Assembly (NCBI RefSeq): GCF_012971725.1 | Contig: NZ_CP048833.1 | Coordinates: forward strand, 1,116,001 to 1,180,000 | Direction: 5' to 3' | From: Pseudomonas multiresinivorans | GTDB taxonomy: Bacteria > Pseudomonadota > Gammaproteobacteria > Pseudomonadales > Pseudomonadaceae | DNA: 64,000 bases | Part shown: one piece after another, positions 24,957-34,261 of the stretch | How positions within the stretch are numbered: position 1 is the stretch's first letter | Layout of the letters: the number at the start of each line of letters is the position of its first letter | Position numbers and translations under genes: made by a program | The notes under the pieces: generated by a model | Database searches by the model: none | What the model was told of the DNA's origin: nothing | Seen by the model: the letters and a program-made list of their open reading frames with translations, nothing else

Positions 24957-24960
<4 letters not shown>
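24106..24960 (+). CDS. hutW: ABC transporter permease, HutW/ProW-like
   Basis: 284 residues. A short cytoplasmic N-terminus (FTFSIADWVNGWVDALV) precedes six or more membrane helices. The permease coupling loop is EAITAFGANRRQQLFGVQLPLALPSIMAGINQ (EAA motif, about residues 186-217), which docks on the ATPase. Family: glycine betaine/proline type permease (ProW/OpuAB). It overlaps the ATPase gene by four bases (ATGA), fixing the order binding protein - permease - ATPase. The substrate follows that of the neighbouring receptor. Confidence 0.87.
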
Positions 24961-25772
<812 letters not shown>

Positions 25773-25821
25773 CGCCATTCACCGGCGGGGAAGGGGGCTT
25801 CCCCGCCTACAGGAGTTCCGC

Positions 25822-27354
25822 ATGTCGTCCTCTTCCACCATCACTTTCGGCAACGGCCCGCTGCGCTGGCAGGACCTGGTCGCGGTGGCGCGCCACGGCG
25901 CGCGCCTGCAACTGTCGCCGGCTGCCTGGGCGCGCATCGACAACGCCCGCGGCATCGTCGAGCGCATCGTCAGCCGGGGTGAACGGGCCTACGGCATCAG
26001 CACCGGCCTGGGCGCGCTGTGCAACGTGGTACTGCAGGGCGAGCAACTGGCACAGCTGTCGCGCAACACGCTGCTCAGCCATGCCTGCGGCGTCGGCGAG
26101 CCGCTGAAGGACGAACAGACCCGCGCGATCATCGCCGCCGCCATCGCCAACTACAGCCACGGCAAATCCGGCCTGCACCGCCGCGTGGTGGAAGCGCTGG
26201 TCGCGCTGCTCAACCACGGCATTACCCCGCGCGTGCCGTCGCAAGGCTCGGTCGGTTATCTCACCCACATGGCCCACGTCGGCGTGGCGCTGCTGGGCAT
26301 CGGCGAGGTGAGCTATCGCGGCGACGTCGTCCCCGCAGTCCGCGCCCTGGCCGCCGAAGGCCTGGAACCAGTGCAGCTGGGCGCCAAGGACGGGCTCTGC
26401 CTGGTCAACGGCACGCCGTGCATGACCGGCCTGAGCTGCCTGGCACTGGACGACGCGACCCGCCTGACGCAATGGGCCGACGTGATCGGCGCCATGAGCT
26501 TCGAAGCCCTGCGCGGGCAGATCGACGCCTTCGACGCCGAGATCATCGCGCTCAAGCCGCACCCGGGCATGCAGAAGGTCGGCGCCAACCTGCGCGCATT
26601 GCTCGAAGGCAGCGAAGTCATCGCCAGCAGCAAGGGTATCCGCACCCAGGACGCGCTGAGCATCCGCTCCATGCCGCAGATCCACGGCGCTTGCCGCGAC
26701 CAGCTGGAACACGCGGCGAAGCAGATCGAGACCGAACTGAATTCCGCCACCGACAACCCGTTGGTGCTGGGCACGCCGGACGACTACCGCGTGGTCTCCC
26801 AGGCCAATCCCCACGGCGAATCCGTGGCCATGGCCGCCGACCTGCTGGCCATTGCCGTGGCCGAGTTGGGCGGCGTGGCCGAGCGCCGCCTGGATCGCCT
26901 GATCAACCCGCTGGTCAGTGGCCTGCCGGCCTTCCTGGTCAGCCAGCCGGGCGTCAACTCGGGGATGATGATCGTGCAGTACGTCGCCGCCTCCCTGGCC
27001 GGCGAGAACCGCCAGCTGGCGCAACCGGCGGTGGTGGACAACTTCGTCACCTCCGGCCTGCAGGAAGACCACCTGAGCCTGGGCACCAGCGCAGCGCTCA
27101 AGCTCGGCCGCGCCATCGACAACACCCGGCGCATCTTCGCCATCGAGTACCTGCTGGCCGCCCAGGCCTTCGAATTCCTCAAACCGCAGCGTTTCGGCGC
27201 CGGTACCGACTGCGCCTGGAGCCTGTTGCGCGAACAGGTGCCGGCCTACGATAGCGACCGCTGGCTGGCGCCGGACATCGACCGCGCCACCGCGCTGCTG
27301 GCTGACCCGGCGGCGCTGGACAGCGTCGGCGCGAGTATCGGGAGGCTGCAATGA
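25822..27354 (+). CDS. HutH-like aromatic amino acid lyase family protein lacking the MIO tripeptide
   Basis: 510 residues, full length for the histidine ammonia-lyase fold. Kept features are YGISTGLG with the catalytic Tyr57, LVNGTPC, TDNPLVL and AIEYLLAAQ with the active-site Glu. The cofactor segment is altered: where HutH at 16409-17938 reads GSVGASGDLAPLAHM, this protein reads GSVGYLTHMAHVG (from residue 142). The Ala-Ser-Gly is deleted and the flanking DLAP replaced. DPYSLR has become DALSIR (Tyr to Leu) and GNFH has become ANPH. The frame is intact, codon use matches its neighbours, and it overlaps hutI by four bases, so it is not an obvious pseudogene. A standard MIO cannot form. The role is unknown: partner subunit, binding protein, or a different reaction. 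Confidence 0.9.
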   Translation: MSSSSTITFGNGPLRWQDLVAVARHGARLQLSPAAWARIDNARGIVERIVSRGERAYGISTGLGALCNVVLQGEQLAQLSRNTLLSHACGVGEPLKDEQTRAIIAAAIANYSHGKSGLHRRVVEALVALLNHGITPRVPSQGSVGYLTHMAHVGVALLGIGEVSYRGDVVPAVRALAAEGLEPVQLGAKDGLCLVNGTPCMTGLSCLALDDATRLTQWADVIGAMSFEALRGQIDAFDAEIIALKPHPGMQKVGANLRALLEGSEVIASSKGIRTQDALSIRSMPQIHGACRDQLEHAAKQIETELNSATDNPLVLGTPDDYRVVSQANPHGESVAMAADLLAIAVAELGGVAERRLDRLINPLVSGLPAFLVSQPGVNSGMMIVQYVAASLAGENRQLAQPAVVDNFVTSGLQEDHLSLGTSAALKLGRAIDNTRRIFAIEYLLAAQAFEFLKPQRFGAGTDCAWSLLREQVPAYDSDRWLAPDIDRATALLADPAALDSVGASIGRLQ

Positions 27355-28547
27355 AACACCTCTGGCACCATTGCCACGCGGCAACCATGAAAGATGGCCG
27401 CTACGCGATCATCGAAGACGCCGCGATCATCACCGAGGGTGAGCGCATCAGCTGGATCGGCCCGCGCGCCGAACTACCCGAGCGCCCCGTGCAGAGCACC
27501 GACCTGGGCGGGGCCTGGGTTACGCCCGGCTTCATCGACTGCCACACCCACCTGGTGTTCGGCGGCGACCGTAGCGGCGAATTCGAGCAACGCCTGAACG
27601 GCGTCAGCTATGCCGAGATCGCAGCAGCCGGCGGTGGCATCGCCAGCACTGTGCGCGCCACCCGCGAAGCCAGCCTCCTAGAACTGATGTCCAGCGCAAT
27701 CAAGCGCGCCCGACCTTTATTGGCCGATGGGGTAACGGTACTGGAGATCAAGTCCGGCTACGGCCTGGACTTGGAAAGCGAACGCCGTATGTTGCGCGCT
27801 GCTCGCCGTCTGGAGCAGGAGCTGCCGGTGACAATACGCACTACTTGCCTGGCGGCACACGCGTTGCCGCCGGAATATGCTGGCCGGCCCGACGACTATA
27901 TCGATCAGGTTTGCAATCACATCCTCCCGGCACTGGCCGAGGAAGGGCTGGTGGACGCGGTGGACGCCTTCTGCGAACACCTGGCGTTCTCCCCGGCGCA
28001 GGTCGAGCGGGTGTTCCAGGCTGCCCAGCGCCTGGGCCTTCCGGTGAAGCTGCATGCCGAGCAGCTTTCCTCGCTGCACGGCTCCAGCCTCGCCGCGCGC
28101 TACGGTGCGCTGTCCGCTGACCATCTCGAATTCATGGACGAGAGCGACGCCATCGCCATGGCCGAAGCCGGTACCGTCGCCGTGCTGCTGCCGGGCGCCT
28201 TCTTCGTCCTGCGCGAAAGCCAGTTGCCGCCGATGGACGCCCTGCGCAAGCACGGCGTGAACATTGCCATCGCCAGCGACCTCAACCCCGGCACCTCGCC
28301 CGCGCTGTCCCTGCGCCTGATGCTGAACATGGCCTGCACCGCCTTCCGCCTGACCCCGGAAGAAGCGCTGGCCGGCGTGACGCTCAACGCCGCGCGCGCT
28401 CTGGGCATGGCCGACAGCCACGGCAGCCTGGAAGCGGGCAAGGTCGCCGACTTCATCGCCTGGGACATCCAGCGCCCCGCCGAACTGGCCTACTGGCTCG
28501 GCGGCGACCTGCCCAAGCGCGTCATTCGTCACGGCGAAGAGCTGTGA
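27351..28547 (+). CDS. hutI: Imidazolonepropionase HutI
   Basis: Hydrolyses 4-imidazolone-5-propionate to N-formimidoyl-L-glutamate, the third hut step. The product is 398 residues, an amidohydrolase barrel with one metal. Ligands are in DCHTHLVFGG (about residues 63-72), a His in LAAHALPPEY, KLHAEQLSS and the Asp of IASDLNPGTSP. The start lies in the stop of the HutH-like gene (ATGA). A block of about 90 codons (27660-27930) uses many codons rare elsewhere in the window (CTA, TTA, ATA, ACA, ACT, CGA), which suggests a recombined segment. The protein motifs run through it undisturbed. Confidence 0.95.
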   Translation: MKHLWHHCHAATMKDGRYAIIEDAAIITEGERISWIGPRAELPERPVQSTDLGGAWVTPGFIDCHTHLVFGGDRSGEFEQRLNGVSYAEIAAAGGGIASTVRATREASLLELMSSAIKRARPLLADGVTVLEIKSGYGLDLESERRMLRAARRLEQELPVTIRTTCLAAHALPPEYAGRPDDYIDQVCNHILPALAEEGLVDAVDAFCEHLAFSPAQVERVFQAAQRLGLPVKLHAEQLSSLHGSSLAARYGALSADHLEFMDESDAIAMAEAGTVAVLLPGAFFVLRESQLPPMDALRKHGVNIAIASDLNPGTSPALSLRLMLNMACTAFRLTPEEALAGVTLNAARALGMADSHGSLEAGKVADFIAWDIQRPAELAYWLGGDLPKRVIRHGEEL

Positions 28548-28569
28548 ACCGCGACATTGACAGTGTTCT

Positions 28570-28638
28570 TGTAGGAGCGAGCTTGCTCGCGAACCCAGCT
28601 CCCCTGCGGGGCAGTTCGCGAGCAAGCTCGCTCCTACA
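28570..28638. repeat. REP-like inverted repeat, GTAGGAGCGAGC family, copy 3
   Basis: Arms as in copies 1 and 2, with a spacer containing its own small hairpin (CCCCTGCGGGG). It lies between hutI and hutG, which are otherwise in line. Confidence 0.85.
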
Positions 28639-28672
28639 GGACAGCCTTCGCCGGATACGGAGATAGCACCTC

Positions 28673-29476
28673 ATGGATAACGTTCTCGAATTCAAACGCG
28701 GCCGCGTGCCGCTGCTGATCAGCATGCCGCACCCCGGCATCCGCCTGACTCCGGCCGTGGAAGCCGGCCTGGTGGACGAGGCACGCGAGCTGGCCGACAC
28801 CGACTGGCACATTCCGCAGCTCTACGCCTTTGCCGAAGAACTGGGCGCCAGCACCCTGGCCGCCGGCTACTCGCGCTATGTCATCGACCTCAATCGCCCG
28901 GCCGACGACAAGCCGCTGTACAGCACCGCCACCACCGGTCTCTATCCGGACACCCTGTTCGACGGCCGCCCGCTGTTCAAGGAAGGTCAGGCGCCTTCCA
29001 CGGAAGAGCGTGCGCGTTACCTCAAGGAAGTCTGGACGCCGTATCACCAGACCCTGGCCGACGAGCTCGCACGGCTGAAGGCAGAATTCGGCTATGCGCT
29101 GCTGTGGGATGCCCACTCGATCGCCTCGGTGATCCCGCACCTGTTCGACGGCAAGCTGCCGGACTTCAACATCGGTACCAACAGCGGTGCCAGCTGCGAT
29201 GCGCAGCTGGCCGAGCGGCTGGTCGCGGTGTGCGCCGAGGCTCCGGCTTACCGCCACATCCTCAACGGCCGCTTCAAGGGGGGGCATATCACCCGTCACT
29301 ACGGCCAGCCGCAGGACAACGTGCACGCGGTGCAGCTGGAACTCGCGCAGTGCAACTACATGGATGAGCACGCGCCCTTCGGCTACCGCGAAGACCTCGC
29401 CGCGCCGACCGCCCAGGTGCTCCGGCGCATGCTGGAAACCTTCATCGCCTGGGGCCGCGAGCACTACGGCCGCTGA
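28673..29476 (+). CDS. hutG: N-formylglutamate amidohydrolase (deformylase) HutG
   Basis: Last hut step: N-formyl-L-glutamate to formate and L-glutamate. The product is 267 residues. The family pattern is seen in VPLLISMPHPGIRL at the N-terminus, ATTGLYPDTLFDG, LLWDAHSIASVIPHLFDGKLPDFNIGTNSG (zinc-site His/Asp region, about residues 143-172) and GGHITRHYGQPQDNVHAVQLEL. It is separated from hutI by a REP-like element, so the pair may be differentially expressed. The start is ATG at 28673, with the AGATAG region upstream. Confidence 0.95.
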   Translation: MDNVLEFKRGRVPLLISMPHPGIRLTPAVEAGLVDEARELADTDWHIPQLYAFAEELGASTLAAGYSRYVIDLNRPADDKPLYSTATTGLYPDTLFDGRPLFKEGQAPSTEERARYLKEVWTPYHQTLADELARLKAEFGYALLWDAHSIASVIPHLFDGKLPDFNIGTNSGASCDAQLAERLVAVCAEAPAYRHILNGRFKGGHITRHYGQPQDNVHAVQLELAQCNYMDEHAPFGYREDLAAPTAQVLRRMLETFIAWGREHYGR

Positions 29477-29574
29477 GTTTTACACAGCCTCCTGCCGCGC
29501 CGGGGCTTGTCGGCGCGGCGCCGCCGGACCACGCATCCCGGCGGCGCTTCCCCGCCGTGGCAGGGGGCTGTCTT

Positions 29575-30486
29575 TTATTCGAAGCGGTGCTGCGCCAGTT
29601 GCCCTTCGGCATGCCGCACCAGCATTTCCAGCAGCAGCGCCTGGGTGTGCGGAGGCGTCTCATCGGCTCGGGTCAGGGCGTAGAGCGTGACCTTCACCGG
29701 AGGCGACAGCGGGCGCAGTGCGGTGAGTCTTTCGTCCGCGCCCAGTGCCGTGAAGGGGTCGACCAGCGCCAATCCTGTCCCTGCTTCCACCAGCGTGCGC
29801 GCCAGCGCGTAGGTCTGTACTGAAATGCGCACCCGCGGCGGCGGTTCGACATTCGCCAGATGACTTTCCAGGCGCGCCGACAGCGGGTCGGACGTGGACA
29901 GTCCGATCATCGGCTCGCCGGCCAACTCGCCCAGGCTCAGCGCCTTGCCCAAACGGTCTTCCGGCCAGTGCGCGTGTGGCGCCAGGGCTACCAGCGGGCC
30001 GCTGGCAATGACCTGCGAGCGCAGGCCGGGGTGGTCGGTCTGCTGCAGGGTGAGGGCGAGGTCAAGCTCGCGCATCAGCAGGTTCTGGATCAGCTCGCGG
30101 GAATGCTGGGTCGCCAGCTCGCAACTGCTCTGCGGATAGCGGTCGGTCCATTCGCGGATCACCGACGGTAGCAGCGACAGCGCCAGGGCCGGCGTGGCGC
30201 CCACGCGCAGGCGGTTCTCCGGCTGGCCGCGCAGGCTCTGCGCCAGGCGGCGCACGCCCTGCAGGCTTTCCGTCACCTTGGCGACTTCGCGCTCCAGCTC
30301 CAGCGCCTCGGGAGTCGCCTGCAGTTTGCCGCGCACGCGCAGGAACAGCGGGAAGCCCAGCTGCTGCTCGGCGTGCTGCAGCACCTTGGTCACTGCCGGC
30401 TGGGAGACGTGCAGTAATTGCGCGGCGCCGCTGACCGAGCCGGTCTCGCGGATGGCCTGGAACACTTCGATATGGCGCAGGCGCAT
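29575..30486 (-). CDS. dguR: LysR-type regulator, DguR-like
   Basis: 303 residues. The N-terminal helix-turn-helix is MRLRHIEVFQAIRETGSVSGAAQLLHVSQPAVTKVLQ (residues 1-37), followed by the LysR linker helix and an effector domain with two alpha/beta lobes. It is divergent from a D-amino-acid dehydrogenase gene with 130 bases between. The same arrangement in P. aeruginosa is dguR-dguABC, where DguR activates D-glutamate and D-glutamine utilization. The effector is inferred from that locus. A dyad in the gap (ATAACC...GGTTTAT, 30518-30532) is a candidate binding site. Confidence 0.85.
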   Translation of the reverse strand: MRLRHIEVFQAIRETGSVSGAAQLLHVSQPAVTKVLQHAEQQLGFPLFLRVRGKLQATPEALELEREVAKVTESLQGVRRLAQSLRGQPENRLRVGATPALALSLLPSVIREWTDRYPQSSCELATQHSRELIQNLLMRELDLALTLQQTDHPGLRSQVIASGPLVALAPHAHWPEDRLGKALSLGELAGEPMIGLSTSDPLSARLESHLANVEPPPRVRISVQTYALARTLVEAGTGLALVDPFTALGADERLTALRPLSPPVKVTLYALTRADETPPHTQALLLEMLVRHAEGQLAQHRFE

Positions 30487-30517
30487 GGCTTGCCTCCGTC
30501 AGCGGATTCGCCAAGGT

Positions 30518-30532
30518 ATAACCCTGGTTTAT
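30518..30532. promoter_or_regulatory. Candidate LysR-type operator between dguR and dguA
   Basis: ATAACC (30518-30523) and GGTTTAT (30526-30532) form an interrupted dyad in the divergent gap, the usual place of a LysR recognition site. No further support. Confidence 0.3.
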
Positions 30533-30616
30533 GGGTTGCCCATGTTTATTCATTGTTCGCCGCCTGTCACCCGGCCCTAAGGTCGAGGCCTGGAATCGAT
30601 TGGCAGTGAGACGGCA

Positions 30617-31861
30617 ATGGCACAGCGGGTTTGCATCATCGGCGCGGGCGTGGTTGGGCTGGCCACGGCGCAGGCGCTGGTCCTCGAAGGGTTCGACGTC
30701 ACCGTGCTGGAAGCGCGGGATGCGGCCGGGCTGGAAACCAGCTTCGCCAACGGCGGCCAGTTGTCCTACCGCTACGTGGCGCCGCTGGCCGATGCGGGCG
30801 TACCGCAGCAGGCACTGGGCTGGCTGCTGCGCGGCGACTCGCCGCTGCGCCTGCGCCCGCGCCTGGACCCGGCGCAGTGGCGCTGGCTGCTGGAATTCAC
30901 GGCGGCCTGCCGGAGCTCGGTGAACCAGGCCAATGCGAAACATCTGCTGCGCCTTGCGCTGTTCAGCCAGAGCACCCTGGCGCAGTGGCGCGAAGACGGG
31001 TTGGGTGGCTTCGACTGGCGGCGCAACGGCAAGCTAGTGGCCTTCCGCGACGAGGGCAGTTTCCGCAGTGCGCGGCAGAACCTGTCCGATCCTTCCGCGC
31101 AATTCGTGCTCTCGGCGCAGCAGTGCCGCGAGCTGGACCCGGCGTTGGCGCGTGCGCCCTTCGTCGGTGGCATCCATACGCCGGACGAGGAGGTCGCCGA
31201 CTGCTTCCTGTTCTGCCAGCGGCTCGCCGAGCGACTTCAGGCATCGGGACGTTGCCGGCTGGTTTATGCCTGTCCGGCTTCCCGGCTGATCATTCGCAAT
31301 GGCGTGGTCATTGGTGTGGAGGCGGGCGGGGAGAGCTTCGAGGCCGATCACGTGGTCCTCGCCGCCGGCTACCGCAGCGCCGCGCTGCTGCCGGGCGGCC
31401 CGCGCCTGCCGCTCTATCCGCTGAAGGGCTACAGCCTGACCGCGCCGATCCGCGCCGAGGACCTCGCGCTGGAGGTGAGCCTCACCGACTACGACCGCAA
31501 GGTGGTCTACGCGCGCATCGGCGAGCGTCTGCGCATCGCTGCCATGGTCGACATCGTCGGCTTCGACCCGCGCCTGGAGCCCAAGCGGCTGGCGCTGATC
31601 CGGCAGCAGGCGGCTGATACGCTGCCGGACGCCTGCGACTACGGCGCCGCCATCGAATGGGCCGGCATGCGTCCGGCCACGCCCACCGGCGTGCCGCTGG
31701 TGGGGGCCTGCGGTCCGCGTGGCCTGTGGCTGAATCTCGGCCACGGCGCACTGGGCTTCACCCTTGCGTGTGGCAGTGCGCAACTGATTGCCGCACAGAT
31801 CGCCGGGCGTCACCCGGATATCGACACGACCGGCCTGACGCCCGCGCGGCTGGCCGGCTGA
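30617..31861 (+). CDS. dguA: FAD-dependent D-amino acid dehydrogenase, DguA/DadA-like
   Basis: 414 residues. The N-terminal Rossmann motif CIIGAGVVGLATAQAL with its acidic end VTVLEARD binds FAD. The DadA features ETSFANGGQLSYRYVAPLADAG and YPLKGYSLTAPI follow, and near the C-terminus AIEWAGMRPATPTGVPLVGACG and LNLGHGALGFTLACGSAQLIA. The enzyme oxidizes D-amino acids to 2-oxo acids at the membrane. The locus matches the D-glutamate system of P. aeruginosa, so D-Glu/D-Gln is the likely substrate. The start is ATG at 30617; no strong ribosome site is visible. It heads dguABC. Confidence 0.88.
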   Translation: MAQRVCIIGAGVVGLATAQALVLEGFDVTVLEARDAAGLETSFANGGQLSYRYVAPLADAGVPQQALGWLLRGDSPLRLRPRLDPAQWRWLLEFTAACRSSVNQANAKHLLRLALFSQSTLAQWREDGLGGFDWRRNGKLVAFRDEGSFRSARQNLSDPSAQFVLSAQQCRELDPALARAPFVGGIHTPDEEVADCFLFCQRLAERLQASGRCRLVYACPASRLIIRNGVVIGVEAGGESFEADHVVLAAGYRSAALLPGGPRLPLYPLKGYSLTAPIRAEDLALEVSLTDYDRKVVYARIGERLRIAAMVDIVGFDPRLEPKRLALIRQQAADTLPDACDYGAAIEWAGMRPATPTGVPLVGACGPRGLWLNLGHGALGFTLACGSAQLIAAQIAGRHPDIDTTGLTPARLAG

Positions 31862-31885
31862 TTCAATCGGATTTGGAGACTCACC

Positions 31886-32236
31886 ATGCAACTCACACGC
31901 ATCGCCACCAACGACCGCCTCTCCGGCGCTATGGTCTTCGGCTCGCTGGTATTCCTCTCCGGGCAGGTGCCCGGACAGGCCACCGACATCCAGGGCCAGA
32001 CCCGCGAGGTGCTGGCGAAGATCGACGCGCTGCTGGCCGAGGCCGGCAGCGAGAAGGCGAACATCCTCAGCGCGACCATTTACCTCAAGGACATCGCCGC
32101 CGATTTCGAGGCCATGAACAGCGTCTGGTCTGCCTGGCTGCCGGAAGGCTGCGCACCGACCCGCACCACGGTGCAGGCGCTGCTGGCGCGGCCGCAGGTG
32201 CTGGTGGAAATCACGGTGATTGCCGCGCGGCCCTGA
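31886..32236 (+). CDS. dguB: RidA family enamine/imine deaminase, DguB-like
   Basis: 116 residues, the usual length of the YjgF/YER057c/UK114 fold, which forms trimers. The conserved core LVFLSGQVPG and the C-terminal PTRTTVQALLARPQVLVEITVIA carry the substrate-site Arg and Glu. RidA proteins hydrolyse reactive 2-iminoacids, the direct products of a D-amino acid dehydrogenase, which fits its place 24 bases after dguA. TTGGAG stands before the ATG. Confidence 0.9.
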   Translation: MQLTRIATNDRLSGAMVFGSLVFLSGQVPGQATDIQGQTREVLAKIDALLAEAGSEKANILSATIYLKDIAADFEAMNSVWSAWLPEGCAPTRTTVQALLARPQVLVEITVIAARP

Positions 32237-32275
32237 CCCCCAACCCGACTCACAACAACAAGAAGGATCGCACCC

Positions 32276-33175
32276 ATGAAACGACTCGCACTGGGAATGC
32301 TGGCGGCGTCCAGCCTGGTCTGCGCGCTGGCGCAGGCCAACGAGGCACTCGACGGCACGCTGAAGAAAGTCGCTGAGCGCGGCACGATAACCCTGGGTTA
32401 TCGCGACGCCTCGGTACCGTTCTCCTACCTGGGCGACAACAGCGGGCAGCCCATGGGTTACTCGGTGGACCTGGCCGGCAAGGTGGTTGAGCGCATCAAG
32501 CAGAAGCTCGACAAGCCTGAGCTCAAGGTGAAGTACAACCCAGTGACCTCGCAGACGCGCATTCCGCTGGTGCAGAACGGCACGGTCGACCTGGAGTGTG
32601 GCTCTACCGGCGTCACCGCCGAGCGCATGAAGCAGGTCGCCTTCTCCTACGGCTTCATCTACGTGAAGGGGCAGCTGCTGACCGCCAAGGACAGCGGTAT
32701 CCAGGGCTTCGCCGACCTCAAGGGCAAGAACGTGGTGACCACCGCCGGCACCACCAACGAGCGCTACCTGAAGGCCTACAACGCCGAGCACAAACTGGGC
32801 ATGAACGTGGTCAGCGCCAAGGACCATGGCGAGGCCTTCCTCATGCTGCAGTCAGGCCGCGCGGTGGCCTTCTACATGGATGACGCGCTGCTCTACGGCG
32901 AGAAGGCCAAGGCCCGCGATCCGCACCAGTGGGTGGTGGTAGGCGAGCCGCAATCGCGGGAAATCTACGCCTGCATGGTGCGCAAGGACGATCCGCAGTT
33001 CCTCGCCCTGGTGAACCAGACGCTGGCCGAGCTGTATGCCTCCGGCGAGATCAAGGGTATCTACCAGCGCTGGTTCGAGCAGCCGATCCCGCCGAAGAAC
33101 CTCAACCTGGAATTCCCCATGACCGCCGAGTTGCAGGCGATCATCGCCAAGCCCACCAGCGAACCGGTGCAGTAA
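32276..33175 (+). CDS. dguC: Periplasmic amino-acid-binding protein, DguC-like
   Basis: 299 residues of the SBP family 3 (glutamate/aspartate receptor type). The signal peptide is LALGMLAASSLVCALAQA. The fold markers are TLKKVAERGTITLGYRDASVPFSY, ERIKQKLDKPELKVKYNPV, NGTVDLECGSTGVTAERMKQVAFS and IQGFADLKGKNVVTTAGTTNE. No permease or ATPase is next to it, so it would either use an importer elsewhere or act as a sensor protein. GAAGGATCGC precedes the ATG. Third gene of the dgu operon. Confidence 0.87.
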   Translation: MKRLALGMLAASSLVCALAQANEALDGTLKKVAERGTITLGYRDASVPFSYLGDNSGQPMGYSVDLAGKVVERIKQKLDKPELKVKYNPVTSQTRIPLVQNGTVDLECGSTGVTAERMKQVAFSYGFIYVKGQLLTAKDSGIQGFADLKGKNVVTTAGTTNERYLKAYNAEHKLGMNVVSAKDHGEAFLMLQSGRAVAFYMDDALLYGEKAKARDPHQWVVVGEPQSREIYACMVRKDDPQFLALVNQTLAELYASGEIKGIYQRWFEQPIPPKNLNLEFPMTAELQAIIAKPTSEPVQ

Positions 33176-33180
33176 GCCGG

Positions 33181-33657
33181 TTAGCGTTGCAGGCCGAGGT
33201 GGCGGATCACGGGTTGCGCCTCGGCCAGGCGCTCCCAGACGTCGTCGAGCAATTCGGCGGGGTAATAGGAGGGCAGGTGTGGCAAGTCGCGGCGCGGCAC
33301 CCAGGCGACTTCGCGGATATCGAACTCGTCCCCGCCCAGGCCGCGCAGGTTGTCCAGGCTGACCCGGCCGTCCCAGGCGTCGACGCGATAGAACAGTTCC
33401 ATGTGGAAGCGCCCGACCACCGGCTCGGCGAACTCGCGCACGTAGACCAGTGGGCCGACTTCCACGGCCAGCCCGGTTTCCTCCCTACATTCGCGGCGCA
33501 CCGTGTCGCGGGTGGACTCATCCTTGTCCGACTCGAAGCCGCCGCCCGGCGGAATCCAGTACTCGTCGCCGGCGACTGCATGGCGCACCAGCAGGATTTC
33601 GTCGTTGCGCACCAGCAGTCCGGCGGCGCGGATACGGTGTTGCAGGGGGGAAGTCAT
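33181..33657 (-). CDS. NUDIX hydrolase
   Basis: 158 residues. The Nudix box is visible as GGGFESDKDE (start) and RRECREETGL (end), about residues 37-62, with one extra residue between the first Gly and Glu compared with the textbook pattern. Family members hydrolyse nucleoside diphosphates linked to another moiety; the substrate cannot be read here. The start is ATG at 33657, which overlaps the stop of the lipoprotein gene (ATGA); an open frame upstream would run into that gene. It is convergent with dguC, five bases apart. Confidence 0.88.
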   Translation of the reverse strand: MTSPLQHRIRAAGLLVRNDEILLVRHAVAGDEYWIPPGGGFESDKDESTRDTVRRECREETGLAVEVGPLVYVREFAEPVVGRFHMELFYRVDAWDGRVSLDNLRGLGGDEFDIREVAWVPRRDLPHLPSYYPAELLDDVWERLAEAQPVIRHLGLQR

Positions 33658-34082
33658 TGCCAGTCGAGCCTCGCCAGTTTCCATTGCGCGCCGTCGCGCC
33701 ACCACTCCAGCTTCACCGAATAATGCCCGGCGCTGTCGGGGATGAGGTTCTCGGCGCCGGTAAGGGCGACCTGAGCGTCGGTATGGCCGCGATTGGCGTG
33801 GGTCGGGTCGAGCCTGCTTTCGCTGCTGAGCAGGATCACCTTGACCTGCTGGTGCCGCAGGAACATCAGCGTCATGGTGCGCCTGGCCCAGTCGCGGTCG
33901 AACTCGCCGTTGGCGCGGAAGTCCCCGGCCAGCTGATCGATCACGGCCCCGCTATTCTTGGCTTCGAGGTTGTCCTGCAACTGCTTCACGGCGGCGTCCA
34001 GTTGCGCGCGTGGGTCGTCGCGATCGCAGCCGGCCAAGGCGAGCACCAGCAGAAAAAGAGAAAGAAACAACTTCCGTGGCAT
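33654..34082 (-). CDS. Small lipoprotein of unknown function
   Basis: 142 residues. The signal peptide and lipobox are LVLALAGC with Cys19. The mature protein opens with a helical, charged segment (DRDDPRAQLDAAVKQLQDNLEAKNSGAVIDQL) and ends in beta strands (YSVKLEWWRDGAQWKLARLDW), the layout of NTF2-like SnoaL/DUF4440-type folds. No function is assignable. It is translationally coupled to the NUDIX gene and divergent from pip. Confidence 0.75.
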   Translation of the reverse strand: MPRKLFLSLFLLVLALAGCDRDDPRAQLDAAVKQLQDNLEAKNSGAVIDQLAGDFRANGEFDRDWARRTMTLMFLRHQQVKVILLSSESRLDPTHANRGHTDAQVALTGAENLIPDSAGHYSVKLEWWRDGAQWKLARLDWQ

Positions 34083-34261
34083 GGCTCACTAACTCCCTTA
34101 TGGGTTTTTCGCTGGCCCGAGTATCATGCCCGACACCGTGGGGGCCGAAGACTTTCGATGGAAGTCGCGCTGCGGCAACGCGACTTTCTATAAGGTGGCG
34201 ACAGGCCCTAGGATGGTTACTGGTCCGGGAGCGACCGTACGCACTGATCCAGGAGCGAGCC

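Noticed and set aside
25822..27354. Calling the ASG-less HutH paralogue a pseudogene
   Set aside because: Full length, no frameshift, normal codon use and coupled to hutI; loss of the MIO triad alone does not show decay.
31034..32827. A 597-codon open frame antisense to dguA, dguB and dguC
   Set aside because: It crosses three real genes and their ribosome sites; composition is that of an antisense frame.
34162..34186. Hairpin AAGTCGCG/CGCGACTT upstream of pip as a terminator or riboswitch
   Set aside because: Short stem in a divergent promoter region, no T-run and no known riboswitch pattern.
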